From: Armillaria gallica
Lineage: Eukaryota; Basidiomycota; Agaricomycetes; Agaricales; Physalacriaceae
Assembly: GCA_037576215.1 (NCBI GenBank)
Contig: JBANDB010000004.1
Location: forward strand, 3,906,001 to 3,970,000
Direction of reading: 5' to 3'
DNA: 64,000 nucleotides
The notes beneath the pieces were generated by a model, which was not told where the DNA came from, did not search any database, and was given only the letters and a program-made list of their open reading frames with translations. This document shows positions 12,164 to 22,866 of the stretch, one piece after another. Position 1 is the stretch's first letter. Each line of letters begins with the position of its first letter. The translations under genes were made by a program, and so were the position numbers.

Positions 12164-12913
12164 TTATATTTTGCCTTCTTCGTCGATCCCAATCCGCCCA
12201 AACTTCTGCCAGTACGCCTCGTTGATATACTCAACTTCCCTAGGCCCCATCCGATACCCATAATAATACCATTTCTTCATATCCGAACTCCTCTGGTTCC
12301 TTCCATCCTTCACATTCAGGATATGCAGGATATCGACCGCGTCATACAAATCCTTCGGACTGGGCTCATGATCCAAATACGCATCATACGCCCTTCGAAT
12401 CTTCCCAACCAATTGAAACCTCCAATCCGCGGCGTAAGCTTTAAAATTGGCCGATGAGTACATCATGATGCCCTGGGCGACGGAATTTTGGAATAAACGC
12501 TCGCAGCCTTCGTTGTTTAGCACGTATGCCACCATCTCGGCATTGATCCAGTTAACAGGCCAGTGTACGCTGTTTGGGCAGGCTCTCCCGGCTGCAAGGA
12601 CATCTTGCAGCTGAATAGCGTCGTCGCAGTATATGTCGATGTCCCGTGTACTCGTCCTGTTCCTCAACAGAAGGACCGAGCACGTACCTCCAGATACGAC
12701 GATTCTGAATTCCTTCCCCGGTCGATATTCGTGTAACCACCGGGAGATAAAATCAAAACCTACAGGCGTCTCAGCACCGTCAAGATACCTGCATAATATT
12801 GGAACACACCTTGCATAATATCCGACACGTCTAACGTGGTTTTCCGGGGTGGTGGAGGATGGGGATGGGGTCCCCGTTTGAAAACATTGAAGGGCATTTC
12901 TCGTGCGTGGCAT
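12164..12913 (-). CDS. Nucleotidyltransferase-fold protein
   Basis: An intronless frame of 249 residues from an ATG at 12913. The central part reads FRIVVSGGTCSVLLLRNR and then TSTRDIDIYCDD. A hydrophobic strand, a Gly-Gly turn, a helix and a following Asp-Ile-Asp are the hallmark of the Pol-beta-like nucleotidyltransferase fold, as in many AbiEii-type and other orphan nucleotidyltransferases. Downstream is a helical region with AYAADWRFQLVGKIRRAYD, then a substrate-side segment with paired Asp residues (SPKDLYDAVDILH). The two Asp of DID are the expected metal ligands. No partner domain is fused and neighbours give no hint of substrate. It could modify a nucleic acid or a protein, or be inactive. 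Confidence 0.65.
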   Translation of the reverse strand: MPRTRNALQCFQTGTPSPSSTTPENHVRRVGYYARCVPILCRYLDGAETPVGFDFISRWLHEYRPGKEFRIVVSGGTCSVLLLRNRTSTRDIDIYCDDAIQLQDVLAAGRACPNSVHWPVNWINAEMVAYVLNNEGCERLFQNSVAQGIMMYSSANFKAYAADWRFQLVGKIRRAYDAYLDHEPSPKDLYDAVDILHILNVKDGRNQRSSDMKKWYYYGYRMGPREVEYINEAYWQKFGRIGIDEEGKI

Positions 12914-14587
12914 CGTTACAAGGAGCCCAGTTCGAGCTATTTATGCAGCAGAATGAAGTCTCGTCCTATAGTCACGCGACAGAGAGTTCGGCGTGAAAAG
13001 GGGAGCGAGGCACGGCGTCGAGGCGGTCGGTTTTGCAAAAGGAAAAAAAAAACACACGATTTGCATATCTAATGGTAAATATCATATGGTTTGTATCACC
13101 GACTGCGACCCCGATAGTAGAGCATTCCTCGCTGGCTTTCAGATCGCACGCCAGGGTGTGGGTTGCGTTTGAAGTAGTAGTAGGTGGTGGAAGGCTATCA
13201 GTGCGACACTGTTATCGGTACTAGCGCCGCTGCGGGCATCATTAGTCTAGATCAAATTAGCATCGATGTGCACGTCGTCGGAAACCTTGGTGATCGGGAG
13301 TTTTTTAGCCTTGCCCATACATTACCTGGGGCTGGACAAACGAAAAACGGGGCATCTGTTTTCCGCCGGGTATGATATAGTACATGGTCCAGCCATTAGA
13401 TATCTGCAGTCACAGGGGACACTGAGAACATCAACACCACCCATATTTGCGCACAGTAAGAACGAGACACAGCTGAAAAGCGTCTTTGCGTACCTTGACA
13501 ATCCTTTGTCAAGTGTTATGCCAGACCCAGTGGATCAAGGGCAGTACTGCCTCGGAAAGCGCCGCTGGCCCTGCAAGATGGGCGCAAATCTAGATCAATT
13601 CGGAATTCTTCCCCAGTGCAGTGCAGCGTTTGCCATTTGAATTTAAAGGATGGAAAATCCTATGACACCACGAATCGCTGGGAGCCGGAGACGATCCCAT
13701 GTGCAGATGAAAACCGGAAGAGCAAGGCTGCAGCTCCAAAGCCTTGTGCCCTGACCTGTCTGAGAAGATGTAAATGCGGGGCTTGAGGAGAGAGTGGACT
13801 CTTTGCTCCGCCGAGTCCTTCGAGTTGTTGATGGTGAATGAAAGTGAATCTTGCGGAACGCATTTCATCGGGCCCACTTCGATGGTTTCCCATGTCGCCT
13901 AGAACTTGTCGCTGAACACTGCAAAAAGATTGTGGATTGGGGAACGATGGAATTTGGGGAACCGTTTGCATTGGAGGACCGTCTTCGCAAGGGGGTGGGA
14001 TGCTGGGAGCCTTCAGAGGTGCGCCGCGGCTTTATATGCGGACAGGTTGAGACGTAACTGTGTGGGGAGGATGTGAGTATGGTATTCAAGGGCAAGGGCT
14101 TCGGTTGATGTGGACCTCAAGCCGCCTGCAGCGATCCTGCAGGCAACGGTTACGCATTAAGGCTTTACCAACTGTGTTACCAGTCCCACTGAACCTGTTC
14201 TCCTGTTCACCCCCTCTTCCATTGCCTTGCCCATCGTTTTTTTCAAGGCAATCAGTCAGTATCTTTCAGGATGCTGTAATTGTCATTTACCCACTTTCCT
14301 TGGTACAATAGTGTGGAACTTTTTGAAGCAGCCAGGGTGGATCTTGTTCTTGTCCACTCTTTCTGTGTCTTGTTAGTCCCCTCGTATGTTCCTTCGACGC
14401 GGGGTGCATGCGTTTAATCCCGCACTAAATCCATACAGAATGCACATGGGTAACGAATGTCCGCGATTTATTCAAATAATAATACATCCAGAGCCTAGAA
14501 CACGAAAGCAATCTGAGCTTTTGGTTAATTCGTTAGAATGAAGCGCAAGTGCAAAGAACGCGTACATATATACAAGATCGTCACGGT
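12914..14587. other. Intergenic, nothing recognised
   Basis: About 1.7 kb. Frames of up to 124 residues exist (for example 13266-13640 plus) but overlap one another on both strands, lack family resemblance and have no convincing splice partners. A 10-base A-run is at 13046-13055. No repeat or RNA gene was recognised. Confidence 0.5.
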
Positions 14588-15390
14588 TCATGAGTCGAGA
14601 TCCATGTCAGGAAAACACAGCTGGGCGAGACCCAGATCGTAGAGACGCGTCATGCGAACGAGCATGCTGAGCCCTGTGCTAAGCTCGCCATGCTGGTCGC
14701 TTTGAAGGGGGGCGTTGAGCATGGACCACGCCTTGTCGTCCATCTCATCCTCAGTGTGACCCCATGCAGACTTGATAGCTTCAGGAAAGTTACACGAAGC
14801 AAGAATGAAGCAAACTGGCGAGCCTGAAGAGGAATGAGCAGAGAGAACAAGGAATATGAAGGACACACACATAATCCACTAAGCTCCTGTTCCCTCTGTA
14901 GCTGGGGAAGACGCCCTTTCTGGGAGTCCTCGGCGTCTTCACCCATAAGATTCGGTAACGCGTCGCCAAGATGATACAGCCGCTGACACGCAGGGCATAT
15001 CCTGCTCGTTGCCCGACTCTTGTTATACCACAGTATCTAGGCAACGGTGAGCGAGGCGTATACCGGCATCGGACTGCCACTTACCAAGGCTGTCTCTTCC
15101 GGCAATACAGTAGAGAGCATCTGTCTTATCTCCTCCTGCGCGAACTCTGCGCACATGGGAATGTTCATGGCTGGCGCCTGTGCAAAGAAGGACGAAAGGA
15201 AGGAGCTAGTATCGCGTACGCGAGGACCATTTCCTGGGTCGTAAATGAATGGCAGGTTGGGAACGACATCGTGGTCGGTGTGAGCGGGAGACACGGGCTT
15301 GGGAGCAGGGGACACGGGCTTGGGTGGCAGCGGCTTTTTTACCTTCTTTTTTGCAGCCTTCGGCTTTTTGTAGTTGGACGGACCGGGCAT
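14588..15390 (-). CDS. Conserved fungal-type hypothetical with Cys pairs
   Basis: Three exons, 15390-15085, 15036-14871 and 14823-14588, with GT-AG introns of 48 and 47 bases, give 235 residues in one frame. The N-terminus is basic and Lys/Pro-rich (KPKAAKKKVKKPLPPKP), followed by PFIYDPGNGPRVRDTSSFL. Exon 2 carries ICPACQRLYHLGDALPNL, and exon 3 begins SPVCFILASCNFPEAIKSAW. The CxxC plus further Cys suggests a small metal site or a structural cluster. The helical C-terminus ends LGLAQLCFPDMDLDS. The perfect frame across both introns argues it is real. I do not recognise a named domain; a nuclear or nucleic-acid role would fit the basic N-terminus, but that is a guess. Confidence 0.65.
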
Positions 15391-16061
15391 GGAGACATCG
15401 ATGGTGGGAATTTCGTGACACTGACAGGCTGTGACCGGGCGCTTTAAACACGTGATCTTGTTGACTGTACGTCAGGGTGTCCGGGCCGGTCGCCGGGTCC
15501 TGCCTGCGCCTGTAATTTTTCTACGAGGTAGCGAATAACCACGAAATTGGCTCCAATTTTTCCGTGTATAAATGTGAATATTTCAGAGGTTTCTGGGGCC
15601 TGGTAGGACGTGTGGCTGACCGTAAACATACCCAAATTAATTTGATTTAAAACTCCGCTCGGCAAAAGCCGATTGCGTCTGTGCGCAGTGCAAAAATTCG
15701 GTGGTCGCTCTGTTCTCGCAGCCAGCTCTTGCCCACCAGCCATCTGCCCACCACCTTTCCGATAAATTCTTCCTTGCCCCCTTGTCCCTCCGTTCGTGCA
15801 CAGTAAGTTGCAGCTTTATTTTCTCATCGCTTATCATCCGTTATCTCTGCTGGCCGGTGTCGTCGTCGTCGTCCAGCTCGTCGTCGTCGCTCTCTGCCAG
15901 TGAGCGCGTTGTTTGTTTGGCCCCTAGACGCGTCGCGTCTCGTCTCGGCTGCGGCTCATTCCTCTTCCTCCCCTTCGTCGCTGCCTCATCGCCCCTTCTT
16001 TTTGCTGTCTATGCCTCTCTTCGTATAGATCTGTGCTGATCATCGCGTTTCTCGTCTCCAG
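15391..16061. promoter_or_regulatory. Upstream region of the HMG-box gene, pyrimidine-rich with GTC repeat
   Basis: 670 bases between two divergent genes. The last 300 bases before the HMG-box start are strongly C/T-rich, with a GTC/CGT trinucleotide patch at about 15858-15892. Long CT tracts are common before highly expressed fungal genes. No TATA box could be assigned with confidence. Confidence 0.4.
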
Positions 16062-16912
16062 ATGCCCAAGGAAGCCACCAAACCCAAAGTGAGCATATCT
16101 CTCCGGCTTTTTGTTTTCCTCTTTCTCTTCTGTTCTCGGCCTTCTTATGCGTCAGTATTGCGGGCATATATGCATATATGCGGCTTCGTCGCTCCTCAGG
16201 CCACGAACTTCCCTCGTTGATACGTTGATTTTTCCCACATTTTGCTTTCGGTGACTTTTATCTGTTCGGGAGTCATCGCTACTGTTCTCGAACTGTTGGA
16301 TGATGATGTCTCGTCGGTGTCTCACCGTCGTCGTCATCATTGTCATCGTCGTCGCGCTGGTAACCGCCTCGCTGGCCATCATGTTCACCTCTCGGCTCTC
16401 TTCACATGCCGCTGGGAAGTTGCTTACACAATGTTTACCAGCGTAAAGCAGCGGAGAAGGCTGAAAAGGCCCCGCGTAAGGCTAAGAAGGACCCCAAGGC
16501 CCCAAAACGTGCTCTTTCTGCGTACATGTTCTTTAGTCAAGACTGGCGTGAGAGGATCAAGAACGAAAATCCCGATGCGGGATTCGGTAAGTGATTCCAT
16601 GATCCTCGCCGCGACATCAGCCTGATGTGTCCTCAGGTGAAGTCGGGAAGCTCCTTGGTGCCAAATGGAAGGAGCTCGATGATGAGGAAAAGAAGGCATG
16701 CTGTGTTCCTCCCATTCACGTTTTGATGCTAACATTCAATCACAGCCTTACGTTGACCTCGCCGCGAAAGATAAGGCTCGGGCCGAGGATGAGAAGGCGG
16801 CTTATGATGTATGTTAATCTTGTCATGCTTCCTTGTGCATGTGCTGATACGTTTACAGGGTGGCAAGAAGAGTGCGGCCGGCAGTGGAGAAGACGAGGAA
16901 GACGAGGACTAG
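16062..16912 (+). CDS. NHP6: NHP6-type HMG-box chromatin protein
   Basis: Five exons: 16062-16088, 16442-16586, 16637-16695, 16746-16808 and 16859-16912, giving about 115 residues. A short basic tail ([16 protein letters not shown]) precedes a single HMG box: [20 protein letters not shown], then [17 protein letters not shown] and [19 protein letters not shown]. The C-terminus is acidic ([10 protein letters not shown]). This is the layout of yeast Nhp6, an abundant non-histone protein that bends DNA and assists FACT. The first exon has only nine codons and is followed by an unusually long 353-base intron. The third intron (16696-16745) starts with GC instead of GT: only this GC donor joins DDEEKK to PYVDLAA. 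Gene symbol is by family resemblance. Confidence 0.92.
16696..16745 (+). other. GC-AG intron in the HMG-box gene
   Basis: The intron begins GCATGC after AAGAAG and ends CACAG. A downstream GT would break the conserved HMG-box reading, while the GC donor restores it exactly. Confidence 0.8.
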
Positions 16913-17409
16913 TTGTGCTATAGACCTATCGCTAATGCCTTTCCCTGCTTACCGTTTTCCTTTTCTGACTGTACTCTGGTATGATACTATTTGCTCATTC
17001 GTTCGTCGTGATGTGTTTATCTATTGTACTAGTATACTAGTATTAGGACCACGACCTTTGCTGTAATTTATTCGGCTTGCTCATTCACTATTCCCCAGTA
17101 ACCCAGTGTGAATTGGCATCGTCAGCTTTTCCTTTTCTCGTCCTATTGTTTTCCGTGAACTCGCTTAATGAACTGAATATAGCCGACATCCTGTGTTTCT
17201 GGCCCAACCATCCCATCCATTCCATCCTATCTACATCACCATCATCGACTGCAGGATTATATCAGACCCCACAGATTGCACAGCCTTCTCAGCCTCGCAA
17301 TCACCTCTAATGCGTTTGACCCTACAGCGAGGGATGGGATGGGTGCGCGCCTTGATTTCGACCTGTACTTGCCAAGTTTGGTAACCCCCCTATCCGACGT
17401 GTCATCTTT
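16913..17409. other. 3' region of HMG gene and upstream of FunK1 copy A
   Basis: About 500 bases, T-rich directly after the HMG stop (3' UTR), then a patch of repeated ccatcc-like words near 17210-17232. No gene seen. It is unlike the sequence upstream of FunK1 copy B. Confidence 0.5.
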
Positions 17410-19478
17410 ATGTATCCCCTCTTCGATGCTGTCTTCCAATCACAGGATCTCCTCGAGAAGCTATGGTCGGTATCAGCACGTTCTCAACAGGTATCGAACT
17501 GGGCGGAGCGGCGTGCCGACGCTATGAAGGTCTTTACTGCCGACGTTGCATTCAACATTAGTACTCTCTTGAACGACATTCTACGGAGAGCGCCAGCAGC
17601 GGACATGGACAGCGATCTATGCTTCAAAGTCTGCGACGACGCAGAAGGCTTGGACAACCTGATTTGTGTTCAGGATAGCTGGGCAGAGTCGTCCGAGGAA
17701 GCGGCGACATATGGAAGTAGGCTGCTTCAAGGATCTGGTCGGTGGTACAGCATGGTGGTATGCTACCATAGTAAGAAGCACGCACTGCGATTCTGCTTCT
17801 TCACTGTTCAAGGGATGTTTGTCACACCAGCGCTTCGCTTGGCTGTTCAATCTGAATTTGGCCAGCTCGTCGATGCCTTGTTTGCTTTTTGCGACTTAAC
17901 GCCGTACGAACGTGGATTCCACCCACTCTTTATTGACCGTCCTCAGAAGTATGTTCTTCTTCCTTTAGATGACAGAGGATCTACTGCTTGGTGGAAGGTC
18001 GCTCGTATGCTCAGCGCGCGGACTGGATTTCGCGACCACACGTCGATGGTCGCCGTCACACATCAAACAGACATAGGCCAGGCTATCGAAGAGAGAGAGG
18101 TTTCGTCGATATCGCTGCTGAATAACGGTGAAGGCTCCCTTTTGGAAGAGAGGCGACGATGGCTTGATAACGTTTTGGCAGGGGCCGAATGCTTGCCCCT
18201 CGGTTTGGATGGTTTTCCCGCTCAATGGAAATCGTTTGTCCAGCTGGCGGGCCCGCTCATGGATTTCAAGGATGCTGTTCTCAAGATGAGTTATTGTCTC
18301 CAGGACGACGGCGATGTTCAAAAAGATATCTTTCGGTCCACGGCAGGTCAGCACGGCATACCGGACGTCCTCCCAATCTTGGAGCTCAAGCATGGTCTGG
18401 GTATCTTTCATCGTCTGACGTGCATTTCATGTCCGGACATCTCTTCAGCAACCTCTGGTCAGCACAATGTCAAGATTGAGGACTGGGTTGAGATGATCAC
18501 TATCTTCCTTGACAACGGCCAAAGTCTTCTTGAGCCGGACTTGACAATACGTAGTTGGATCAAGTGTTTAGTGGACGGAATCCTAGGTAGGTTCACTTCA
18601 TTGATCTTTTGCTCGTTTCTGAGGTGGACCTAGGCTGCTTTCATCTATTCTTAGCTGGATATCTTCACCGAGATATATCCATTGGAAACGTCCTTCGCCG
18701 GAGAGAACCTCAAAACCGCATCAAGTTGCGAAATAATAACCATCCCCATCTCCAAACAGAGTAACTGTTCTCTGTCATGTTGCTCTTGAGCTCCAACTCA
18801 CCCTCATCAATAGCCGCTTCGCATTCATGAACAATGTACTTGATTCGTGTTCTGGCTTTCTCATTGACTCAGACACAGCCATTAAGTGGCGAAGTAGCAA
18901 GTACGCTCAAAGCGCGCACCGACGTTTTTATGTAAATGCTTGTTCATCATGCCCTTGACATTGTTTAATACTCTGGCTACCAGGGAACACGACAGTTCAC
19001 GTCTCGCCGTCTCCTGTTCATGTGGGAATACAGTAAGGAGCCTGTTGTGCACACCATCTTTGATGACTTAGAGTCATTCGCATGGCTTGCGCTTTGGATT
19101 GCCGCATGCAGGTGCCCAGACGGCTCGCATTCACAGAGGTTCCTCGATTGTTTCGACAGGGATGACTTCGAGACGCTGTTAGTTGACAAGACCATGGCGG
19201 CAGTGTACATTACTGATGAACTGAAGTGGCGTCTTGCGGATCGGGGCAAGCCAGAGTCGGCTATCCGTACGATCAGGCCTTTGCTCAAGGAATGGTTCAG
19301 GATCATTGACAAGTATAAAACTGAGTCGATAATGGCGGATTGGGATGAGAGCTTTGTGGAGAAGGGCGAGGAGAATGGATTTTTCGATGAAATGCAGACA
19401 TTGGGGGAACAGGTTTGCTGCGAATACTTGGAGAAAGCGGTCGAGTTTCTAGATGCACTTCCTCCTGACCCCGAATAG
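17410..19478 (+). CDS. FunK1-type protein kinase, copy A
   Basis: Four exons: 17410-18586, 18634-18760, 18814-18931 and 18984-19478, total 1917 bases (638 residues). FunK1 is a fungal-specific kinase family expanded in mushrooms. The long first exon holds the N-terminal family region (ICVQDSWAESSEEAATYGSR, HALRFCFFTVQGMFVTPALR) and the ATP-lysine segment VLKMSYCLQ, followed by GQHGIPDVLPI. Exon 2 carries the catalytic loop HRDISIGNVL. Exon 3 has FLIDSDTAIKW in the place of DFG. Exon 4 has GTRQFTSRRLLF and DDLESFAWLALWI, matching the family's GTxxFMAxE and DLESxxYVLLW motifs. The glycine-rich loop is not clear. It is about 90% alike to copy B. Substrates of FunK1 kinases are largely unknown. 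Confidence 0.85.
17410..19478 (+). repeat. Tandem duplication unit A
   Basis: Closely similar to 20626-22704 in the same orientation, including the positions and sequences of all three introns. Similarity starts within a few bases of the ATG and ends at about the stop codon. Confidence 0.9.
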
Positions 19479-20001
19479 GAATGCTCGCAATTGTAATATA
19501 TTACAACTTTCTCCTACGCATGAAATGCGCACTGCTCCGGTATTGGCTTACAGCCCGAGCCCAGAGCCATTTGTCCAGTCATGAAACTACATTTTTCTAG
19601 ATTTGACTGCCCCACTCGCTCTCTTAAACACCACTAGGTCATTTATGCAGTAGTGACCTTAGTGTCGCCCGCAAAGAAACCAAGCTCCAAATGATTAAAC
19701 CACTGAAGAGACAACACGTGGGTAGTAAGAAGCATCCTTCCAGCAAGGTCTATGTCGCCGGCACCGCGGCGGGCCCTTGCTACATTGATGATCTGATTAC
19801 GTTAATTCCACTTGTTCACTAGTGACCTGACCAAGGCTGATTTCCAACCTGGCCTACTTTTATAGCCACTGACAGCGGTTTGGACTTTTCAACTTACCAA
19901 GTAACCACCACTACCGCCATCCAATTACGCGTGGAATTGGTCTGTACCTTTCTTTTACATCATATATCTACCGACACTTCCATAACGGTGTTCAGGACTA
20001 G
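19479..20001. other. Intergenic between kinase fragments
   Basis: About 520 bases. A loose pair of matching words (taggtcat near 19637 and agtgacct near 19655 and 19822) is present but imperfect. No gene was recognised. Confidence 0.4.
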
Positions 20002-20466
20002 ATGGCGTTTTCAACGGGCCTTGTTCGTCCGACGACATCTCTTCCGTCTGTCTCTCGCGGTCTGGCACCTCCAAAACCAACATCTGCGTACCTTACTTAT
20101 GAAGAAAGCCAACAGATAGCAACACCTCAAAGTCAGAATCAACTAAAGCAACTCATAGCGGAAGAACTCGTCGACGCTGTATCTGAATCACCATTTCTTC
20201 CCGAAAGGGTCTGGTCCATCTTTCATCGCTCTACGCGCATCAAGAATTGGGCGAAACGGCGAGATCATGTCATAGAGCTTATATTTACCGAACGAAGAGT
20301 CGTTGCCGTTAGCGAGTATAAAGCATACCAACCCCTTGCCAAGACGCCGAATGGCATTCTACGTTACCGCGCCTGCTGGAAGATCCTTTCTTTGAACACA
20401 TACGGTACATCGTCTACGGCAAACCTATGCTTCAATACAGTCTGCCTCCACGAAAAGGGAGCGTGA
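20002..20466 (+). pseudogene. Truncated, divergent FunK1 N-terminal fragment
   Basis: A frame of 154 residues. Its middle, EELVDAVSESPFLPERVWS followed by RIKNWAKRRDHVIELIFTE, lines up with the first 45 residues of the two kinase copies (LFDAVFQSQDLLEKLWS, QVSNWAERRADAMKVFT), but at much lower similarity. It therefore represents the start of a third FunK1 gene. After about residue 130 the likeness stops, and a TGA closes the frame 160 bases before copy B begins. Copy B has its own version of the same segment, so this cannot be an upstream exon of copy B. Its own N-terminal 50 residues (Pro/Ser-rich, then a Gln-rich helix) are like the leaders common in FunK1 proteins. Confidence 0.6.
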
Positions 20467-20625
20467 AGGGCGTATCACGCCCCAGGTCATCGTGTTGGTG
20501 ACCGTGGCGTTGATGACGAGCGGCGCATATCATCGAGGGCGATGACGCGTCGTCGAAATTTGAACACAGATCGATCATCGCTGGCAACCGACGAGCCGAG
20601 GTGACCCTGACCCCCACCCCTAAAT

Positions 20626-22704
20626 ATGTATCCCCTCTTCGACGCTGTCTTCCAATCGCAGGATCTCCTCGAGAAGCTATGGTCGATATCAGCACGCTCT
20701 CAACAGGTATCCAACTGGGCGGAGCGGCGTGCCGACGCTATGAAGGTCTTTACTGACGGCGTTGCATCCAACATCAGTACTCTCTTGAACGACATTCTAC
20801 GGAGAGCGCCAACAGCGGACATTCGCAGTGATCTATCCTTCAAAGTTTGCGATGACGCAGAAGGCTCGGACAACTTAATTTCCGTTCAGGATAGCTGGGC
20901 AGAGTCGTCCGAGGAAGCGGCGACATATGGGAGTAGACTGCTTCAAGGATCTGGTCGGTGGTACAGCATGGTGGTATGCTACCATAGTGGGAAGCACGCT
21001 CTGAGATTCTGCTTCTTCACCGTCCAAGGGATGTTCGTCACACCAGCCCTTCGCTTGGCCATTCAATCTGAATTTGGCCAGCTCGTCGATGCCTTGTTTG
21101 CTTTTTGCGACTTAACGCCCTACGAACGCGGCCTCCACCCACTCTTCTTTGATCATCCTCAGAAGTATGTTCTTCTTCCTTTGGATGCCAGAGGATCTAT
21201 TTCTTGGTGGAAAGTCACTCGTATACTCAGCGTGCGGACTGCATTTCGCGACCACAAGTCGATGGTAGTTGTCATCCATCAAACAGACATAGGCCAGGCT
21301 ATCCAAGAGGAAGAGGTCTCGTCGATATCGCCCCAGAAGCTGCTGGAGAACGACGAAGACTCTCTTTTGGATGAGAGACGACGATGGCTTGATAACGTTT
21401 TGGCAAAGGCCGAATGCTTGCCTCTCGGATTGGATGGATTTCCCGCTCAGTGGAAATCGTTTGTCGAACTAGCGGGTCCGCACATTGATTTCAAGGAAGC
21501 TGTTCTCAGGATGAGTTATTATCTCCAAGAGGATAGCGATGTTCAAAAAGAGATTTTTCGCTGCACGGCGGGCCAGCACGGCATACCAGATGTCCTCCCA
21601 ATCTTGGAGCTCAAGCATGGTCTGGGTATCTTTCGTGGTCTGACGTGCATTTCATGTCCGGACATCTCTTCAGCCACCTCTGGCCAGCGTAATGTCGAGA
21701 TTGAGGATCGGGTTGAGACGTTCTCTATCTTCCTTGATAATGGCCAGAGTCTTCTTAAACCAGACCTGACAATACGTGGCTGGGTAAAATGTTTAGTGGA
21801 CGGAATCCTGGGTAGGTTCACTTCATCGATCTCTCCTCGTTACTGAGGAAGACCTAGGCTGCTTTCATCTATTCTTGGCCGGATATCTCCACCGAGATAT
21901 ATCCATTGGAAACGTCCTCCATCGGAGAGAACCTCAGAATCGCACCAAGTTGCGAAACAATAACCATCCCCATCTCCAAACAGAGTAATAGTTCTACGTC
22001 ATGTCGCTCTTGAGCTCCAACTCACCCTCCTAATTAGCCGCTTCGCATTTATGAACGATGTACTCGATTCGTGCTCTGGTTTTCTCGTCGACTCAGACAC
22101 AGCGATAAAGTGGCGAAGTAGCAAGTACGCTCAAAGCGCACACCGACGTTTCTATGTAAATGCATGTTCACTTGCCCTTGCCATCGTTTAATATTCTCTC
22201 TACCAGGGAACACGACAGTTTATATCTCGCCGTCTCCTGTTCATGTGGGAATGCAGTAAAGACCCTGTTGTGCACACGATCTTTGATGACCTAGAGTCAT
22301 TCGCGTGGCTTGCGCTTTGGATTGCCGCATCCAGGTGCCCAGACGACCCGCAGTCACAGAAATTTCTCGATTCTCTTGACAAGGACGACTTCAGCATGCT
22401 GTCAGCTCACAAGACCATGCTAGCATCGTCCTTTACCGAAGACTGGATGTGGGATATAACGGCTTCTAGCTTGAAGCCGGAGTCGGCTATCCGTGTGATC
22501 GGGCCTTTGCTCAGGGAATGGTTCAGCATCATTAACAAGTCTAAATCTCTGTCAATAATGGTGGATTGGGATGAGAGCTTTGTGGAGAAGGGCGAGGAGA
22601 ATGGATTTTTCGATGAAATGCAGACAAGGGGGGAACAGGTTTGCTTTGAGTACTTGGCGAAGGCGGTTGAGTTTTTAGATACGCTTCCTCCTGACTCCGA
22701 CTAG
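20626..22704 (+). CDS. FunK1-type protein kinase, copy B
   Basis: Four exons: 20626-21811, 21858-21984, 22038-22155 and 22207-22704, total 1929 bases (642 residues). Motifs follow copy A: HRDISIGNVL catalytic loop, FLVDSDTAIKW in the DFG position, GTRQFISRRLLF and DDLESFAWLALWI. A small insert (QKLLEN region) makes it slightly longer in exon 1. The ATP-binding segment reads VLRMSYYLQ, so the lysine present in copy A is an arginine here. Exon 4 differs most (DWMWDITASSLKPES against ELKWRLADRGKPES). The frame is intact over the whole length, so it is not an obvious pseudogene. The Lys-to-Arg change suggests weak or absent catalysis. Confidence 0.83.
20626..22704 (+). repeat. Tandem duplication unit B
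   Basis: Second copy of the unit at 17410-19478, offset by about 3.2 kb. Introns are conserved almost as well as exons, but the flanks on both sides are unrelated. Confidence 0.9.
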
Positions 22705-22866
22705 GGAATGCGATGCGCAATACCCTACTTGTAGTGGATATTTTCCTGTACATGGATAAGGTGGAGTACCAATCGCGATGCAGAGACTGGTGTCCTTTCG
22801 GTAACACGAATACGTATAGTACAATGCTCTTCGTTTGTGTATCAAGATTATAACTTTGTCGTTCAG

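Noticed and set aside
16089..16441. Possible C/D snoRNA in the long first intron of the HMG gene (atgatga word)
   Set aside because: No convincing box D or terminal stem around it; the word is within a simple GTC/ATG-rich patch.
19620..19830. Imperfect inverted words (aggtcat / agtgacct) between the kinase copies
   Set aside because: Arms are short and mismatched, unlike the perfect repeat at 43649; likely chance.
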